NCBI RefSeq assembly: GCF_050947335.1
Contig: NW_027473316.1
Span: 1,488,001 to 1,552,000 of the forward strand
DNA: 64,000 nt
Direction: 5' to 3'
From: Megachile rotundata
Taxonomy: Eukaryota > Arthropoda > Insecta > Hymenoptera > Megachilidae
This document shows positions 28,500 to 42,289 of the stretch, piece after piece; the stretch's first letter is position 1; each line of letters starts with the position of its first letter. Position numbers and translations under genes: made by a program. The notes beneath the pieces were generated by a model, which worked only from the letters and a program-made list of their open reading frames with translations, did no database searches and was not told where the DNA came from.

Positions 28500-28985
28500 G
28501 ATTGTGATTCTTTGATTGCGATTGTATGATTGTGGTTGTATGATTGTGATTGTATGATTGTGATTGTATGATTGTGATTGTATGATTGTGATTGTATGAT
28601 TGTGATTGTATGATTGTGATTGCATGATTGTAATTGTATGATTGTGATTGTATGACTGTGATTGTATGATTGTGATTGTATTATTGTGATTGTATGATTG
28701 TGATTTTATGATAGTGATTGTATGATTGTTTCTGTATGATTGTGATTGTATGATTGCGATTGTATGATTATGATTGTATGATTTTGATTGTATGATTGTG
28801 ATTGTGTGATTGTGATTGTGAGATTGTGATTGTATGATCGTGATTGTATGATCGTGATTGTGAGATTGTGGTTGTATGATTGTGATTGTATGATTGTGAT
28901 TGTATGATAGTAATTGTATGATTGTGATAGTATGATTGCGATTGTATGATTGTGATTGTATGATTGCGATTGTATGATTATGATT
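28500..28985. repeat. ~0.48 kb local duplication, copy 1
   Basis: Includes GATTTTATGATAGTG at ~28701 and recurs at 30530-31010. The offset is 2043, one less than 146 units, because the second copy carries a private one-base deletion near 30726. Confidence 0.7.
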
Positions 28986-29529
28986 GTATGATTGTGATTG
29001 TGTGATTGTGATTGTGAGATTGTGATTGTATGATCGTGATTGTATGATCGTGATTGTGAGATTGTGGTTGTATGATTGTGATTGTATGATTGTGATTGTA
29101 TGATAGTAATTGTATGATTGTGATAGTATGATTGCGATTGTATGATTGTGATTGTATGATTGCGATTGTATGATTGTGATCGTATGATTGTGATTCTTTC
29201 ATTGCGATTGTATGATTGTGATTGTATGATTGTGATTGTATGATTGTGATTGTATGATTGTGATTGTATGATTGTGATTGTATGATTGTGATTGTATGAT
29301 TGTGATTGTATGATTGTGATTGTATGATTGTGATTGTATGATTGTGATTGTATGATTGTGATTGTATGATTGTGATTGCATGATAGTGATTGTATGATTG
29401 TGATTGTATGATTGTGATTGTATGATTGTGATTGTATGATTGTGATTGTATGATTGCGATTGTGTGATTGTGATTGTATGATTGTGATTGTATGATAGTG
29501 ATTGTATGATTGTGATTGTATGATTGCGA

Positions 29530-30050
29530 TTGTATGATTGTGATTGTATGATTGTGATTGTATGATAGTGATTGTATGATAGTGATTGTATGATTGTGAT
29601 TGTATGATTGTGATTGTATGATTGCCATTGTATGATTATGATTGAATGATTGTGATTGTATGACAGTGATTGTGTGATTGTGATTGTGAGATTGTGATTG
29701 TATGATTTTGATTGTATGATGGTGATTGTATGATCGTGATTGTGAGATTGTGATTGTGGGATTGTGATTGTATGATTGTGATTCAATGATTGTGATTGTA
29801 TGATAGTAATTGTATGATTGTGATTGTATGATTGCGATTGTATGATCGTGATTGCCTGATTGTGATTGTATGATTGTGATTGTATGATTGCGATTGTATG
29901 ATTGTGATCGTATGATTGTGATTCTTTGATTGCGATTGTATGATTGTGATTGTATGATTGTGATTGTATGATTGTGATTGTATGATTATGGTTGTATGAT
30001 TGTGATTGTATGATTGTGATTCTTTCATTGCGATTGTATGATTGTGATTG
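29530..30050. repeat. GTGGG block, copy 1
   Basis: Carries the rare GTGGGATTG variant (GGG at 29758-29760). The same block occurs around 39723 and 58115. The 29758-to-39723 offset of 9965 is 712 units minus 3, matching the three one-base deletions lying between. Confidence 0.75.
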
Positions 30051-30529
30051 TATGATTGTGATTGTATGATTGTGATTGTATGACTGTGATTGTATGATTG
30101 TGATTGTATGATTGTGATTGTATGATTGTGATTGTATGATTGTGATTGTATGATTGTGATCGTATGATTGTGGTTGTATAATTAAGGTTGTCTGATTGTT
30201 TCTGTATGATTGTGATTGTATGATTGCGATTGTATGATTGTGATTGTATGATTGTGATTGTATGATTGTGATTGTATGATTGTGATTGTATGATTGTGAT
30301 TGCATGATTGTGATTGTATGATTGTGATTGTATGATTGTGATTGTATGATTGTGGTTGTATGATTGTGATTGTATGATTGTGATTCTTTCATTGCGATTG
30401 TATGATTGTGATTGTATGATTGTGATTGTATGATTGTGATTGTATGATTGTGATCGTATGATTGTGGTTGTATAATTAAGGTTGTATGATTGTTTCTGTA
30501 TGATTGTGATTGTATGATTGTGATTGTAT

Positions 30530-31010
30530 GACTGTGATCGTATGATTGTGATTCTTTGATTGCGATTGTATGATTATGATTGTATGATTGTGATTGTATG
30601 ATTGTGATTGTATGATTGTGATTGTATGATTGTGATTGTATGATTGTGATTGTATGATTGTGATTGCATGATTGTAATTGTATGATTGTGATTGTATGAC
30701 TGTGATTGTATGATTGTGATTGTATAATGTGATTGTATGATTGTGATTTTATGATAGTGATTGTATGATTGTTTCTGTATGATTGTGATTGTATGATTGC
30801 GATTGTATGATTATGATTGTATGATTTTGATTGTATGATTGTGATTGTGTGATTGTGATTGTGAGATTGTGATTGTATGATCGTGATTGTATGATCGTGA
30901 TTGTGAGATTGTGGTTGTATGATTGTGATTGTATGATTGTGATTGTATGATAGTAATTGTATGATTGTGATAGTATGATTGTGATTGTATGATTGTGATT
31001 GTATGATTGC
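30530..31010. repeat. ~0.48 kb local duplication, copy 2
   Basis: Counterpart of 28500-28985. Here GTATTATTGTG of copy 1 reads GTATAATGTG, one base shorter. Confidence 0.7.
30724..30733. repeat. Private one-base deletion
   Basis: GTATAATGTG within a GATTGTGATTGTAT context lacks one T. The marker phase changes from 8 (30472) to 7 (31213) modulo 14. No other copy in the window has it. Confidence 0.85.
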
Positions 31011-32486
31011 GATTGTATGATTATGATTGAACGATTGTGATTGTATGACTGTGATTGTGTGATTGTGATTGTGAGATTGTGATTGTATGATTGTGATTCT
31101 TTCATTGCGATTGTATGATTGTGATTGTATGATTGTGATTGTATGATTGTGATTGTATGATTGTGATTGTATGATTGTGATTGTATGATTGTGATCGTAT
31201 GATTGTGGTTGTATAATTAAGGTTGAATGATTGTTTCTGTATGATTGTGATTGTATGATTGCGATTGTATGATTGTGATTGTATGATTGTGATTGTATGA
31301 TTGTGATTGTATGATTGTGATTGTGCGATAGTGATTGTATGATTGTTTCTGTATGATTGTGATTGTATGATTGGGATTGTATGATTATGATTGTATGATT
31401 ACGATTGTATGATTGTGATTGTGTGATTGTGATTGTGAGATTGTGATTGTATGATCGTGATTGTATGATCGTGATTGTGAGATTGTGGTTGTATGATTGT
31501 GATTGTATGATTGTGATTGTATGATTTTGATTGTATGATTGTGATCGTATGATTGTGATTCTTTCATTGCGATTGTATGATTGTGATTGTATGATTGTGA
31601 TTGTATGATTGTGATTGTATGATTGTGATTGTATGATTGTGATTGTATGATTGTGATTGTATGATTGTGATTGTATGATTGTGATTGTATGAATGTGATT
31701 GTATGATTGCGATTGTGTGATTGTGATTGTATGATTGTGATTGTATGATAGTGATTGTATGATAGTGATTGTATGATTGTGATTGCATGATTGCGATTGT
31801 ATGATTATGATTGAATGATTGTGATTGTATGACTGTGATTGTGTGATCGTGATTGTGAGATTGTGATTGTATGATTTTGATTGTATGATGGTGATTGTAT
31901 GATCGTGATTGTGAGATTGTGATTGTATGATTCTGATTGTATGATTGTGATTGTATGATTGTGATTGTATGATTGCGATTGTATGATTGTGATTGTATGA
32001 TTGTGATTGTATGATAGTGATTGTATGATAGTGATTGTATGATTGTGATTGTATGATTGTGATTGTATGATTGCGATTGTATGATTATGATTGAATGATT
32101 GTGATTGTATGACTGTGATTGTGTGATTGTGATTGTGAGATTGTGATTGTATGATTTTGATTGTATGATGGTGATTGTATGATCGTGATTGTGAGATTGT
32201 GATTATGAGATTGTGATTGTATGATTGTGATTCAATGATTGTGATTGTATGATAGTAATTGTATGATTGTGATTGTATGATTGCGATTGTATGATCGTGA
32301 TTGCCTGATTGTGATTGTGTGATTGTGATTGTATGATTGCGATTGTATGATTGTGATCGTATGATTGTGATTCTTTGATTGCGATTGTATGATTGTGATT
32401 GTATGATTGTGATTGTATGATTGTGATTGTATGATTGTGATTGTATGATTGTGATTGTATGATTGTGATCGTATGATTGTGGTTGT

Positions 32487-33000
32487 ATAATTAAGGTTGT
32501 ATGATTGTTTCTGTATGATTGTGATTGTATGTTTGCGGTTGTATGATTGTGATTGTATGATTGAGATTGTATGATTGTGATCGTATGATTGTGAATCTTT
32601 GATTGCGATTGAATGATTGTGATTGTATGATTGTGATTGTATGATTGTGATTGTATGATTGTGATTCTTTCATTGCGATTGTATGATTGTGATTGTATGA
32701 TTGTGATTGTATGATTGTGATTGTATGATTGTGATCGTATGATTGTGGTTGTGTAATTAAGGTTGTATGATTATTTCTGTATGATTGTGATTGTATGTTT
32801 GCGGTTGTATGATTGTGATTGTATGATTGAGATTGTATGATTGTGATCGTATGATTGTGAATCTTTGATTGCGATTGAATGATTGTGATTGTATGATTGT
32901 GATTGTATGATTGTGATTGTATGATTGTGATTGTATGATTGTGATTGTATGATTGTGATTGTATGATTGTGATTGTATGATTGTGATTGTATGATTGTGA
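32487..33000. repeat. ATGTTTGCGG paired block, copy 1
   Basis: Two successive ATGTTTGCGG units 266 bp apart (GTTT at 32531 and 32797), the second after a GTGTAATTAAGG marker. The pair recurs at 46627/46907 (280 apart) and 62960/63226 (266 apart). Only one of the two is present near 51.9 kb. Confidence 0.75.
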
Positions 33001-33148
33001 TTGTATGATTGTGATTGTATGATTGTGATTGTATGATAGTGATTGTATGATTGTTTCTGTATGATTGTGATTGTATGATTGCGATTGTATGATTATGATT
33101 GTATAATTGTGATTGTATGATTGTGATTGTGTGATTGTGATTGTGAGA

Positions 33149-33151
33149 TTT
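33149..33151. repeat. 13-bp unit site 2
   Basis: GAGATTTGATTG followed by GTATAATCG. The GTATAATCG companion is shared with sites 5, 7 and 10, marking one sub-lineage. Confidence 0.95.
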
Positions 33152-34263
33152 GATTGTATAATCGTGATTGTATGATCGTGATTGTGAGATTGTGATTGTA
33201 TGATTGTGATTGTATGATAGTGATTGTATGATAGTGATTGTATGATTGTGATTGTATGATTGCGATTGTATGATTATGATTGAATGATTGTGATTGTATG
33301 ACTGTGATTGTGTGATCGTGATTGTGAGATTGTGATTGTATGATTTTGATTGTATGATGGTGATTGTATGATCGTGATTGTGAGATTGTGATTGTGAGAT
33401 TGTGATTGTATGATTGTGATTCAATGATTGTGATTGTATGATAGTAATTGTATGATTGTGATTGTATGATTGTGATCGTATGATTGTGGTTGTATAATTA
33501 AGGTTGTATGATTGTTTCTGTATGATTGTGATTGTATGATTGCGATTGTATGATTGTGATTGTATGATTGTGATTGTATGATTGTGGTTGTATGATCGTG
33601 ATTGCCTGATTGTGATTGTATGATTGTGATTGTATGATTGTGATTGTATGATTGTGATTGTATGACTGTGATTGTATGATTGTGATTGTATGATTGTGAT
33701 TGTATGATTGTGATTGTATGATTGTGATTGTATGATTGTGATCGTATGATTGTGGTTGTATAATTATGGTTGTCTGATTGTTTCTGTATGATTGTGATTG
33801 TATGATTGCGATTGTATGATTGTGATTGTATGATTGTGATTGTATTATTGTGATTGTATGATTGTGATTGCATGATTGTGATTGTATGATTGTGATTGTA
33901 TGATTGTGATTGTATGATTGTGGTTGTATGATTGTGATTGTATGATTGTGATTCTTTCATTGCGATTGTATGATTGTGATTGTATGATTGTGATTGTATG
34001 ATTGTGATTGTATGATTGTGATTGTATGATTGTGATCGTATGATTGTGGTTGTATAATTATGGTTGTCTGATTGTTTCTGTATGATTGTGATTGTATGAT
34101 TGCGATTGTATGATTGTGATTGTATGATTGTGATTGTATTATTGTGATTGTATGATTGTGATTGCATGATTGTGATTGTATGATTGTGATTGTATGATTG
34201 TGATTGTATGATTGTGGTTGTATGATTGTGATTGTATGATTGTGATTCTTTCATTGCGATTGT

Positions 34264-34949
34264 ATGATTGTGATTGTATGATTGCGATTGTATGATCGTG
34301 ATTGTGAGATTGTGATTGTGAGATTGTGATTGTATGATTGTGATTGAATGATTGTGATTGTGTGATAGTAATTGTATGATTGTGATTGTATGATTGTGAT
34401 TGTATGATTGTGATTGTATGATAGTAATTGTATGATTGTGATTGTATGATCGTGATTGTGAGATTGTGATTGTATGATTGCGATTGTATGATTGTGATTG
34501 TATGATTGTGATTGTATGACTGTGATTGTAAGATTGTGATTGTGTGATTGCGATTGTATGATTGTGACTGTATAATTGTGATTGTATGATTGTGATTCTA
34601 TGATTGTGATTGTTTGATTCTGATTGTATGATTGTTATTGTATGATCCTGATTGTATGATTGTGATTGTATGATTGTGATTGTATGATTGTGATTTTATG
34701 ATTGTGATTCTTTCATTGCGATTGTATGATTGTGATTGTATGATTGTGATTGTATGATTGTGATTGTATGATTGTGATTGTATGATTGTGATCGTATGAT
34801 TGTGGTTGTATAATTAAGGTTGTATGATTATTTCTGTATGATTGTGATTGTATGATTGCGGTTGTATGATTGTGATTGTATGATTGAGATTGTATGATTG
34901 TGGTTGTATGATTGTGATTGTATGATTGTGATTCTTTCATTGCGATTGT
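34264..34949. repeat. 686-bp tandem, copy a, with short module M
   Basis: 49 units. GATCGTG at 34294 recurs at 34980, and marker A at 34810 recurs at 35496. It contains a shortened module M in which the GTGTTTG and GATCGTAT-run part is skipped and GTGACTGTATAATTG leads directly to GATTCTATG. The tandem is absent from the second super-repeat copy. Confidence 0.85.
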
Positions 34950-35620
34950 ATGATTGTGATTGTATGATTGCGATTGTATGATCGTGATTGTGAGATTGTG
35001 ATTGTGAGATTGTGATTGTATGATTGTGATTGAATGATTGTGATTGTGTGATAGTAATTGTATGATTGTGATTGTATGATTGTGATTGTATGATTGTGAT
35101 TGTATGATAGTAATTGTATGATTGTGATTGTATGATCGTGATTGTGAGATTGTGATTGTATGATTGCGATTGTATGATTGTGATTGTATGATTGTGATTG
35201 TATGACTGTGATTGTAAGATTGTGATTGTGTGATTGCGATTGTATGATTGTGACTGTATAATTGTGATTGTATGATTGTGATTCTATGATTGTGATTGTT
35301 TGATTCTGATTGTATGATTGTTATTGTATGATCCTGATTGTATGATTGTGATTGTATGATTGTGATTGTATGATTGTGATTTTATGATTGTGATTCTTTC
35401 ATTGCGATTGTATGATTGTGATTGTATGATTGTGATTGTATGATTGTGATTGTATGATTGTGATTGTATGATTGTGATCGTATGATTGTGGTTGTATAAT
35501 TAAGGTTGTATGATTATTTCTGTATGATTGTGATTGTATGATTGCGGTTGTATGATTGTGATTGTATGATTGAGATTGTATGATTGTGATCGTATGATTG
35601 TGAATCTTTGATTGCGATTG
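34950..35620. repeat. 686-bp tandem, copy b
   Basis: Second copy of the 686-bp unit. The single counterpart in the other super-repeat lies at about 53.34-54.0 kb. Confidence 0.8.
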
Positions 35621-36923
35621 TATGATTGTGATTGTATGATTGTGATTGTATGATTGTGATTGTATGATTGTGATTGTATGATTGTGATTGTATGATTGTG
35701 ATTGTATGATTGTGATTGTATGATAGTGATTGTATGATTGTTTCTGTATGATTGTGATTGTATGATTGCGATTGTATGATTGCGATTGTATGATTATGAT
35801 TGAATGATTGTGATTGTATGACTGTGATTGTGTGATCGTGATTGTGAGATTGTGATTGTATGATTTTGATTGTATGATGGTGATTGTATGATCGTGATTG
35901 TGAGATTGTGATTGTATGATTGTGATTGTATGATTGTGATTGTATGATTGTGATTGTATGATTGTGATTGTATGATTGTGATTGTATGATTGTGATTGTA
36001 TGATTGCAATTGTATGATTGTGATTGTATGATTGTGATTGTATGATAGTGATTGTATGATAGTGATTGTATGATTGTGATTGTATGATTGTGATTGTATG
36101 ATTGCGATTGTATGATTATGATTGAATGATTGTGATTGTATGACTGTGATTGTGTGATTGTGATTGTGAGATTGTGATCGTATGATTGTGATTCCTTGAT
36201 TGCGATTGTATGATTGTGATTGTATGATTGTGATTGTATGATTGCGATTGTATGATTATGGTTGTATGATTGTGATTGTATGATTGTGATTCTTTCATTG
36301 CGATTGTATGATTGTGATTGTATGATTGTGATTGTATGATTGTGATTGTATGATTGTGATCGTATGATTGTGGTTGTATAATTAAGGTTGTATGATTGTT
36401 TCTGTATGATTGTGATTGTATGATTGCGATTGTATGATTGTGATTGTATGATTGTGATTGTACGATTGTGGTTGTATGATCGTGATTGCCTGATTGTGAT
36501 TGTATGATTGTGATTGTATGATTGTGATTGTATGATTGTGATTGTATGACTGTGATTGTATGATTGTGGTTGTATGATTGTGATTGTATGATTGTGATTG
36601 TATGATTGTGATCGTATGATTGTGGTTGTATAATTATGGTTGTCTGATTGTTTCTGTATGATTGTGATTGTATGATTGCGATTGTATGATTGTGATTGTA
36701 TGATTGTGATTGTATGATTGTGATTGTATGATTGTGATTGTATGATTGTGATTGCATGATTGTGATTGTATGATTGTGATTGTATGATTGTGATTGTATG
36801 ATTGTGGTTGTATGATTGTGATTGTATGATTGTGATTCTTTCATTGCGATTGTATGATTGTGATTGTATGATTGTGATTGTATGATTGTGATTGTATGAT
36901 TGTGATCGTATGATTGTGGTTGT

Positions 36924-37535
36924 ATAATTAAGGTTGTGTGATTGTTTCTGTATGATTGTGATTGTATGATTGCGATTGTATGATCGTGATTGTGAGATTG
37001 TGATTGTGAGATTGTGATTGTATGATTGTGATTGAATGATTGTGATTGTGTGATAGTAATTGTATGATTGTGATTGTATGATTGTGATTGTATGATTGTG
37101 ATTGTATGATAGTAATTGTATGATTGTGATTGTATGATCGTGATTGTGAGATTGTGATTGTATGATTGCGATTGTATGATTGTGATTGTATGATTGTGAT
37201 TGTATGACTGTGATTGTAAGATTGTGATTGTGTGATTGCGATTGTATGATTGTGACTGTATAATTGTGATTGTATGATTGTGTTTGTATGATTGTGATTG
37301 TATGATTGTGATTGTATGATTGTGATCGTATGATTGTGATCGTATAATTGTGATCGTATGATTGTGATCGTATGATTGTGATTGTATGATTGTGATTGTA
37401 TGATTGTAATTGTATGATTGTGATTGTATGATTGTGATTGTATGATTGTGACTGTTTGATTGTGATTGTATGATTGTGATTCTATGATTGTGATTGTTTG
37501 ATTCTGATTGTATGATTGTTATTGTATGATCCTGA
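36924..37535. repeat. Module M copy (36.9 kb)
   Basis: Full module from marker A to GATCCTG, with the private ending GATTGCATG (GATTGTATG in the 55.3 kb copy). A related copy lies 3443 bp downstream at 40367. Confidence 0.8.
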
Positions 37536-38887
37536 TTGCATGATTGTGATTGTATGATTGTGATTGTATGATTGTGATTTTATGATTGTGATTCTTTCAT
37601 TGCGATTGTATGATTGTGATTGTATGATTGTGATTGTATGATTGTGATTGTATGATTGTGATCGTATGATTGTGGTTGTATAATTAAGGTTGTATGATTA
37701 TTTCTGTATGATTGTGATTGTATGATTGCGGTTGTATGATTGTGATTGTATGATTGAGATTGTATGATTGTGATCCTATGATTGTGAATCTTTGATTGCG
37801 ATTGTATGATTGTGATTGTATGATTGTGATTGTATGATTGTGATTGTATGATTGTGATTGTATGATAGTGATTGTATGATTGTTTCTGTATGATTGTGAT
37901 TGTATGATTGCGATTGTATGATTGCGATTGTATGATTATGATTGAATGATTGTGATTGTATGACTGTGATTGTGTGATCGTAATTGTGAGATTGTGATTG
38001 TATGATTTTGATTGTATGATGGTGATTGTATGATCGTGATTGTGAGATTGTGATTGTATGATTGTGATTGTATGATTGTGATTGTATGATTGTGATTGTA
38101 TGATTGTGATTGTATGATTGCGATTGTATGATTGTGATTGTATGATTGTGATTGTATGATAGTGATTGTATGATAGTGATTGTATGATTGTGATTGTATG
38201 ATTGTGATTGTATGATTGCGATTGTATGATTATGATTGAATGATTGTGATTGTATGACTGTGATTGTGTGATTGTGATTGTGAGATTGTGATTGTATGAT
38301 TGTGATTCTTTCATTGCGATTGTATGATTGTGATTGTATGATTGTGATTGTATGATTGTGATTGTATGATTGTGATCGTATGATTGTGGTTGTATAATTA
38401 AGGTTGTATGATTGTTTCTGTATGATTGTGATTGTATGATTGCGATTGTATGATTGTGATTGTATGATTGTGATTGTATGATTGTGGTTGTATGATCGTG
38501 ATTGCCTGATTGTGATTGTATGATTGTGATTGTATGATTGTGATTGTATGATTGTGATTGTATGACTATGATTGTATGATTGTGATTGTATGATTGTGAT
38601 TGTATGATTGTGATCGTATGATTGTGGTTGTATAAATAAGGTTGTATGATTGTTTCTGTATGATTGTGATTGTATGATTGCGATTGTATGATTGTGATTG
38701 TATGATTGTGATTGTATGATTGTGGTTGTATGATCGTGATTGCCCGATTGTGATTGTATGATTGTGATTGTATGATAGTGATTGTATGATTGTTTCTGTA
38801 TGATTGTGATTGTATGATTGCGATTGTATGATTATGATTGTATAATTGTGATTGTATGATTGTGATTGTGTGATTGTGATTGTGAGA

Positions 38888-38890
38888 TTT
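38888..38890. repeat. 13-bp unit site 3
   Basis: Same one-base-short unit, followed by GATCGTGATTGCATG as at sites 1, 6 and 8. Counterpart of site 8 at +18392. Confidence 0.95.
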
Positions 38891-39499
38891 GATTGTATGA
38901 TCGTGATTGCATGATCGTGATTGCATGATCGTGATTGTGAGATTGTGATTGTATGATTGTGATTGAATGATTGTGATTGTATGATTGCGATTGTATGATT
39001 GTGATTGTATGATTGTGATTGTATGATAGTGATTGTATGATAGTGATTGTATGATAGTGATTGTATGATTGTGATTGTATGATTGTGATTGTATGATTGT
39101 GGTTGTATGATTGTGATTGTATGATTGTGATTGTATGATAGTGATTGTATGATTGTGATTGTATGATTGTGATTGTATGATTGTGGTTGTATGATTGTGA
39201 TTGTATGATTGTGATTGTATGATTGTGATTGTATGACTGTGATTGTAAGATTGTGATTGTGTGATTGCGATTGTATGATTGTGACTGTATAATTGTGATT
39301 GTATGATTGTGTTTGTATGATTGTGATTGTATGATTGTGATTGTATGATTGTGATCGTATGATTGTGATCGTATAATTGTGATCGTATGATTGTGATCGT
39401 ATGATTGTGATTGTATGATTGTGATTGTATGATTGTGATTGTATGATTGTGATTGTATGATTGTGATTGTTTGATTGTGATTGTATGATTGTGATTGTA

Positions 39500-40040
39500 T
39501 GATTGTGATTGTATGATTGTGATTGTATGATAGTGATTGTATGATAGTGATTGTATGATTGTGATTGTATGATTGTGATTGTATGATTGCGATTGTATGA
39601 TTATGATTGAATGATTGTGATTGTATGACTGTGATTGTGTGATTGTGATTGTGAGATTGTGATTGTATGATTTTGATTGTATGATGGTGATTGTATGATC
39701 GTGATTGTGAGATTGTGATTGTGGGATTGTGATTGTATGATTGTGATTCAATGATTGTGATTGTATGATAGTAATTGTATGATTGTGATTGTATGATTGC
39801 GATTGTATGATCGTGATTGCCTGATTGTGATTGTATGATTGTGATTGTATGATTGCGATTGTATGATTGTGATCGTATGATTGTGATTCTTTGATTGCGA
39901 TTGTATGATTGTGATTGTATGATTGCGATTGTATGATTGTGATTGTATGATTATGGTTGTATGATTGTGATTGTATGATTGTGATTCTTTCATTGCGATT
40001 GTATGATTGTGATTGTATGATTGTGATTGTATGATTGTGA
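39500..40040. repeat. GTGGG block, copy 2
   Basis: GGG at 39723-39725. Differs from copy 1 by a GATTGCGATT unit near 39925 where copy 1 has the consensus. Confidence 0.75.
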
Positions 40041-40366
40041 TTGTATGATTGTGATCGTATGATTGTGGTTGTATAATTAAGGTTGTATGATTGTTTCTGT
40101 ATGATTGTGATTGTATGATTGCGATTGTATGATTGTGATTGTATGATTGTGATTGTATGATTGTGGTTGTATGATTGTGATTGTATGATTGTGATTGTAT
40201 GATTGTGATTGCATGATTGTGATTGTATGATTGTGATTGTATGATTGTGATTGTATGATTGTGGTTGTATGATTGTGATTGTATGATTGTGATTCTTTCA
40301 TTGCGATTGTATGATTGTGATTGTATGATTGTGATTGTATGATTGTGATCGTATGATTGTGGTTGT

Positions 40367-40980
40367 ATAATTAAGGTTGTATGATTGTTTCTGTATGATT
40401 GTGATTGTATGATTGCGATTGTATGATCGTGATTGTGAGATTGTGATTGTGAGATTGTGATTGTATGATTGTGATTGAATGATTGTGATTGTGTGATAGT
40501 AATTGTATGATTGTGATTGTATGATTGTGATTGTATGATTGTGATTGTATGATAGTAATTGTATGATTGTGATTGTATGATCGTGATTGTGAGATTGTGA
40601 TTGTATGATTGCGATTGTATGATTGTGATTGTATGATTGTGATTGTATGACTGTGATTGTAAGATTGTGATTGTGTGATTGCGATTGTATGATTGTGACT
40701 GTATAATTGTGATTGTATGATTGTGTTTGTATGATTGTGATTGTATGATTGTGATTGAATGATTGTGATCGTATGATTGTGATCGTATAATTGTGATCGT
40801 ATGATTGTGATCGTATGATTGTGATTGTATGATTGTGATTGTATGATTGTAATTGTATGATTGTGATTGTATGATTGTGATTGTATGATTGTGACTGTTT
40901 GATTGTGATTGTATGATTGTGATTCTATGATTGTGATTGTTTGATTCTGATTGTATGATTGTTATTGTATGATCCTGATT
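40367..40980. repeat. Module M copy (40.4 kb)
   Basis: Full module ending GATCCTG. A GATTGAATG unit near 40750 within the GATCGTAT run is shared only with the 58773 copy. Confidence 0.8.
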
Positions 40981-41322
40981 GTATGATTGTGATTGTATGA
41001 TTGCGATTGTATGATTGTGATTCTTTCATTGCGATTGTATGATTGTGATTGTATGATTGTGATTGTATGATTGTGATTGTATGATTGTGATCGTATGATT
41101 GTGGTTGTATAATTATGGTTGTATGATTATTTCTGTATGATTGTGATTGTATGATTGCGGTTGTATGATTGTGATTGTATGATTGTGATTGTATGATTGT
41201 GATTGTATGATAGTGATTGTATGATTGTTTCTGTATGATTGTGATTGTATGATTGCGATTGTATGATTATGATTGTATAATTGTGATTGTATGATTGTGA
41301 TTGTGTGATTGTGATTGCGAGA

Positions 41323-41325
41323 TTT
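41323..41325. repeat. 13-bp unit site 4
   Basis: GCGAGATTTGATTG form, with C replacing T before GAG. Shared only with site 9. Confidence 0.95.
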
Positions 41326-42250
41326 GATTGTATGATCGTGATTGTATGATCGTGATTGTGAGATTGTGATTGTATGATTGTGATTGAATGATTGTGATTG
41401 TATGATAGTAATTGTATGATTGTGAATGTATGATTGCGATTGTATGATTGTGATTGTATGATTGTGATTGTATGACTGTGATCGTATGATTGTGATTCTT
41501 TGATTGCGATTGTATGATTGTGATTGTATGATTGTGATTGTATGATTGTGATTGTATGATTGTGATTGTATGATTGTGATTGCATTATTGTAATTGTATG
41601 ATAGTGATTGTATGATTGTTTCTGTATGATTGTGATTGTATGATAGTAATTGTATGATTGTGATTGTATGATTGCGATTGTATGATTGTGATTGTATGAT
41701 TGTGATTGTATGACTGTGATCGTATGATTGTGATTCTTTGATTGCGATTGTATGATTGTGATTGTATGATTGTGATTGTATGATTGTGACTGCATGATTG
41801 TAATTGTATGATTGTGATTGTATGACTGTGATTGTATGATTGTGATTGTATGATTGTGATTGTATGATTGTGATTGTATGATAGTGATTGTATGATTGTT
41901 TCTGTATGATTGTGATTGTATGATTGCGATTGTATGATTATGATTGTATGATTGTGATTGTGTGATTGTGATTGTGAGATTGTGATTGTATGACCGTGAT
42001 TGTATGATCGTGATTGTGAGATTGTGGTTGTATGATTGTGATTGTATGATTGTGATCGTATGATAGTAATTGTATGATTGTGATAGTATGATTGCGATTG
42101 TATGATTGTGATTGTATGATTGTGATTGTATGATTGTGATCGTATGATTGTGATTCTTTCATTGCGATTGTATGATTGTGATTGTATGATTGTGATTGTA
42201 TGATTGTGATTGTATGATTGTGATTGTATGATTATGATTGTATGACTGTG

Positions 42251-42260
42251 ATTGCAATGA
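42251..42260. repeat. Private one-base insertion
   Basis: GATTGCAATGATAG here, where the paralogous position near 44130 and the one near 60912 read GATTGCATGATAG. It restores the phase lost at 41324 and explains why the local offset between 41938 and 43815 is 1877 (134 units plus 1). Confidence 0.85.
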
Positions 42261-42289
42261 TAGTGATTGTATGATTGTGATTGTATGAT

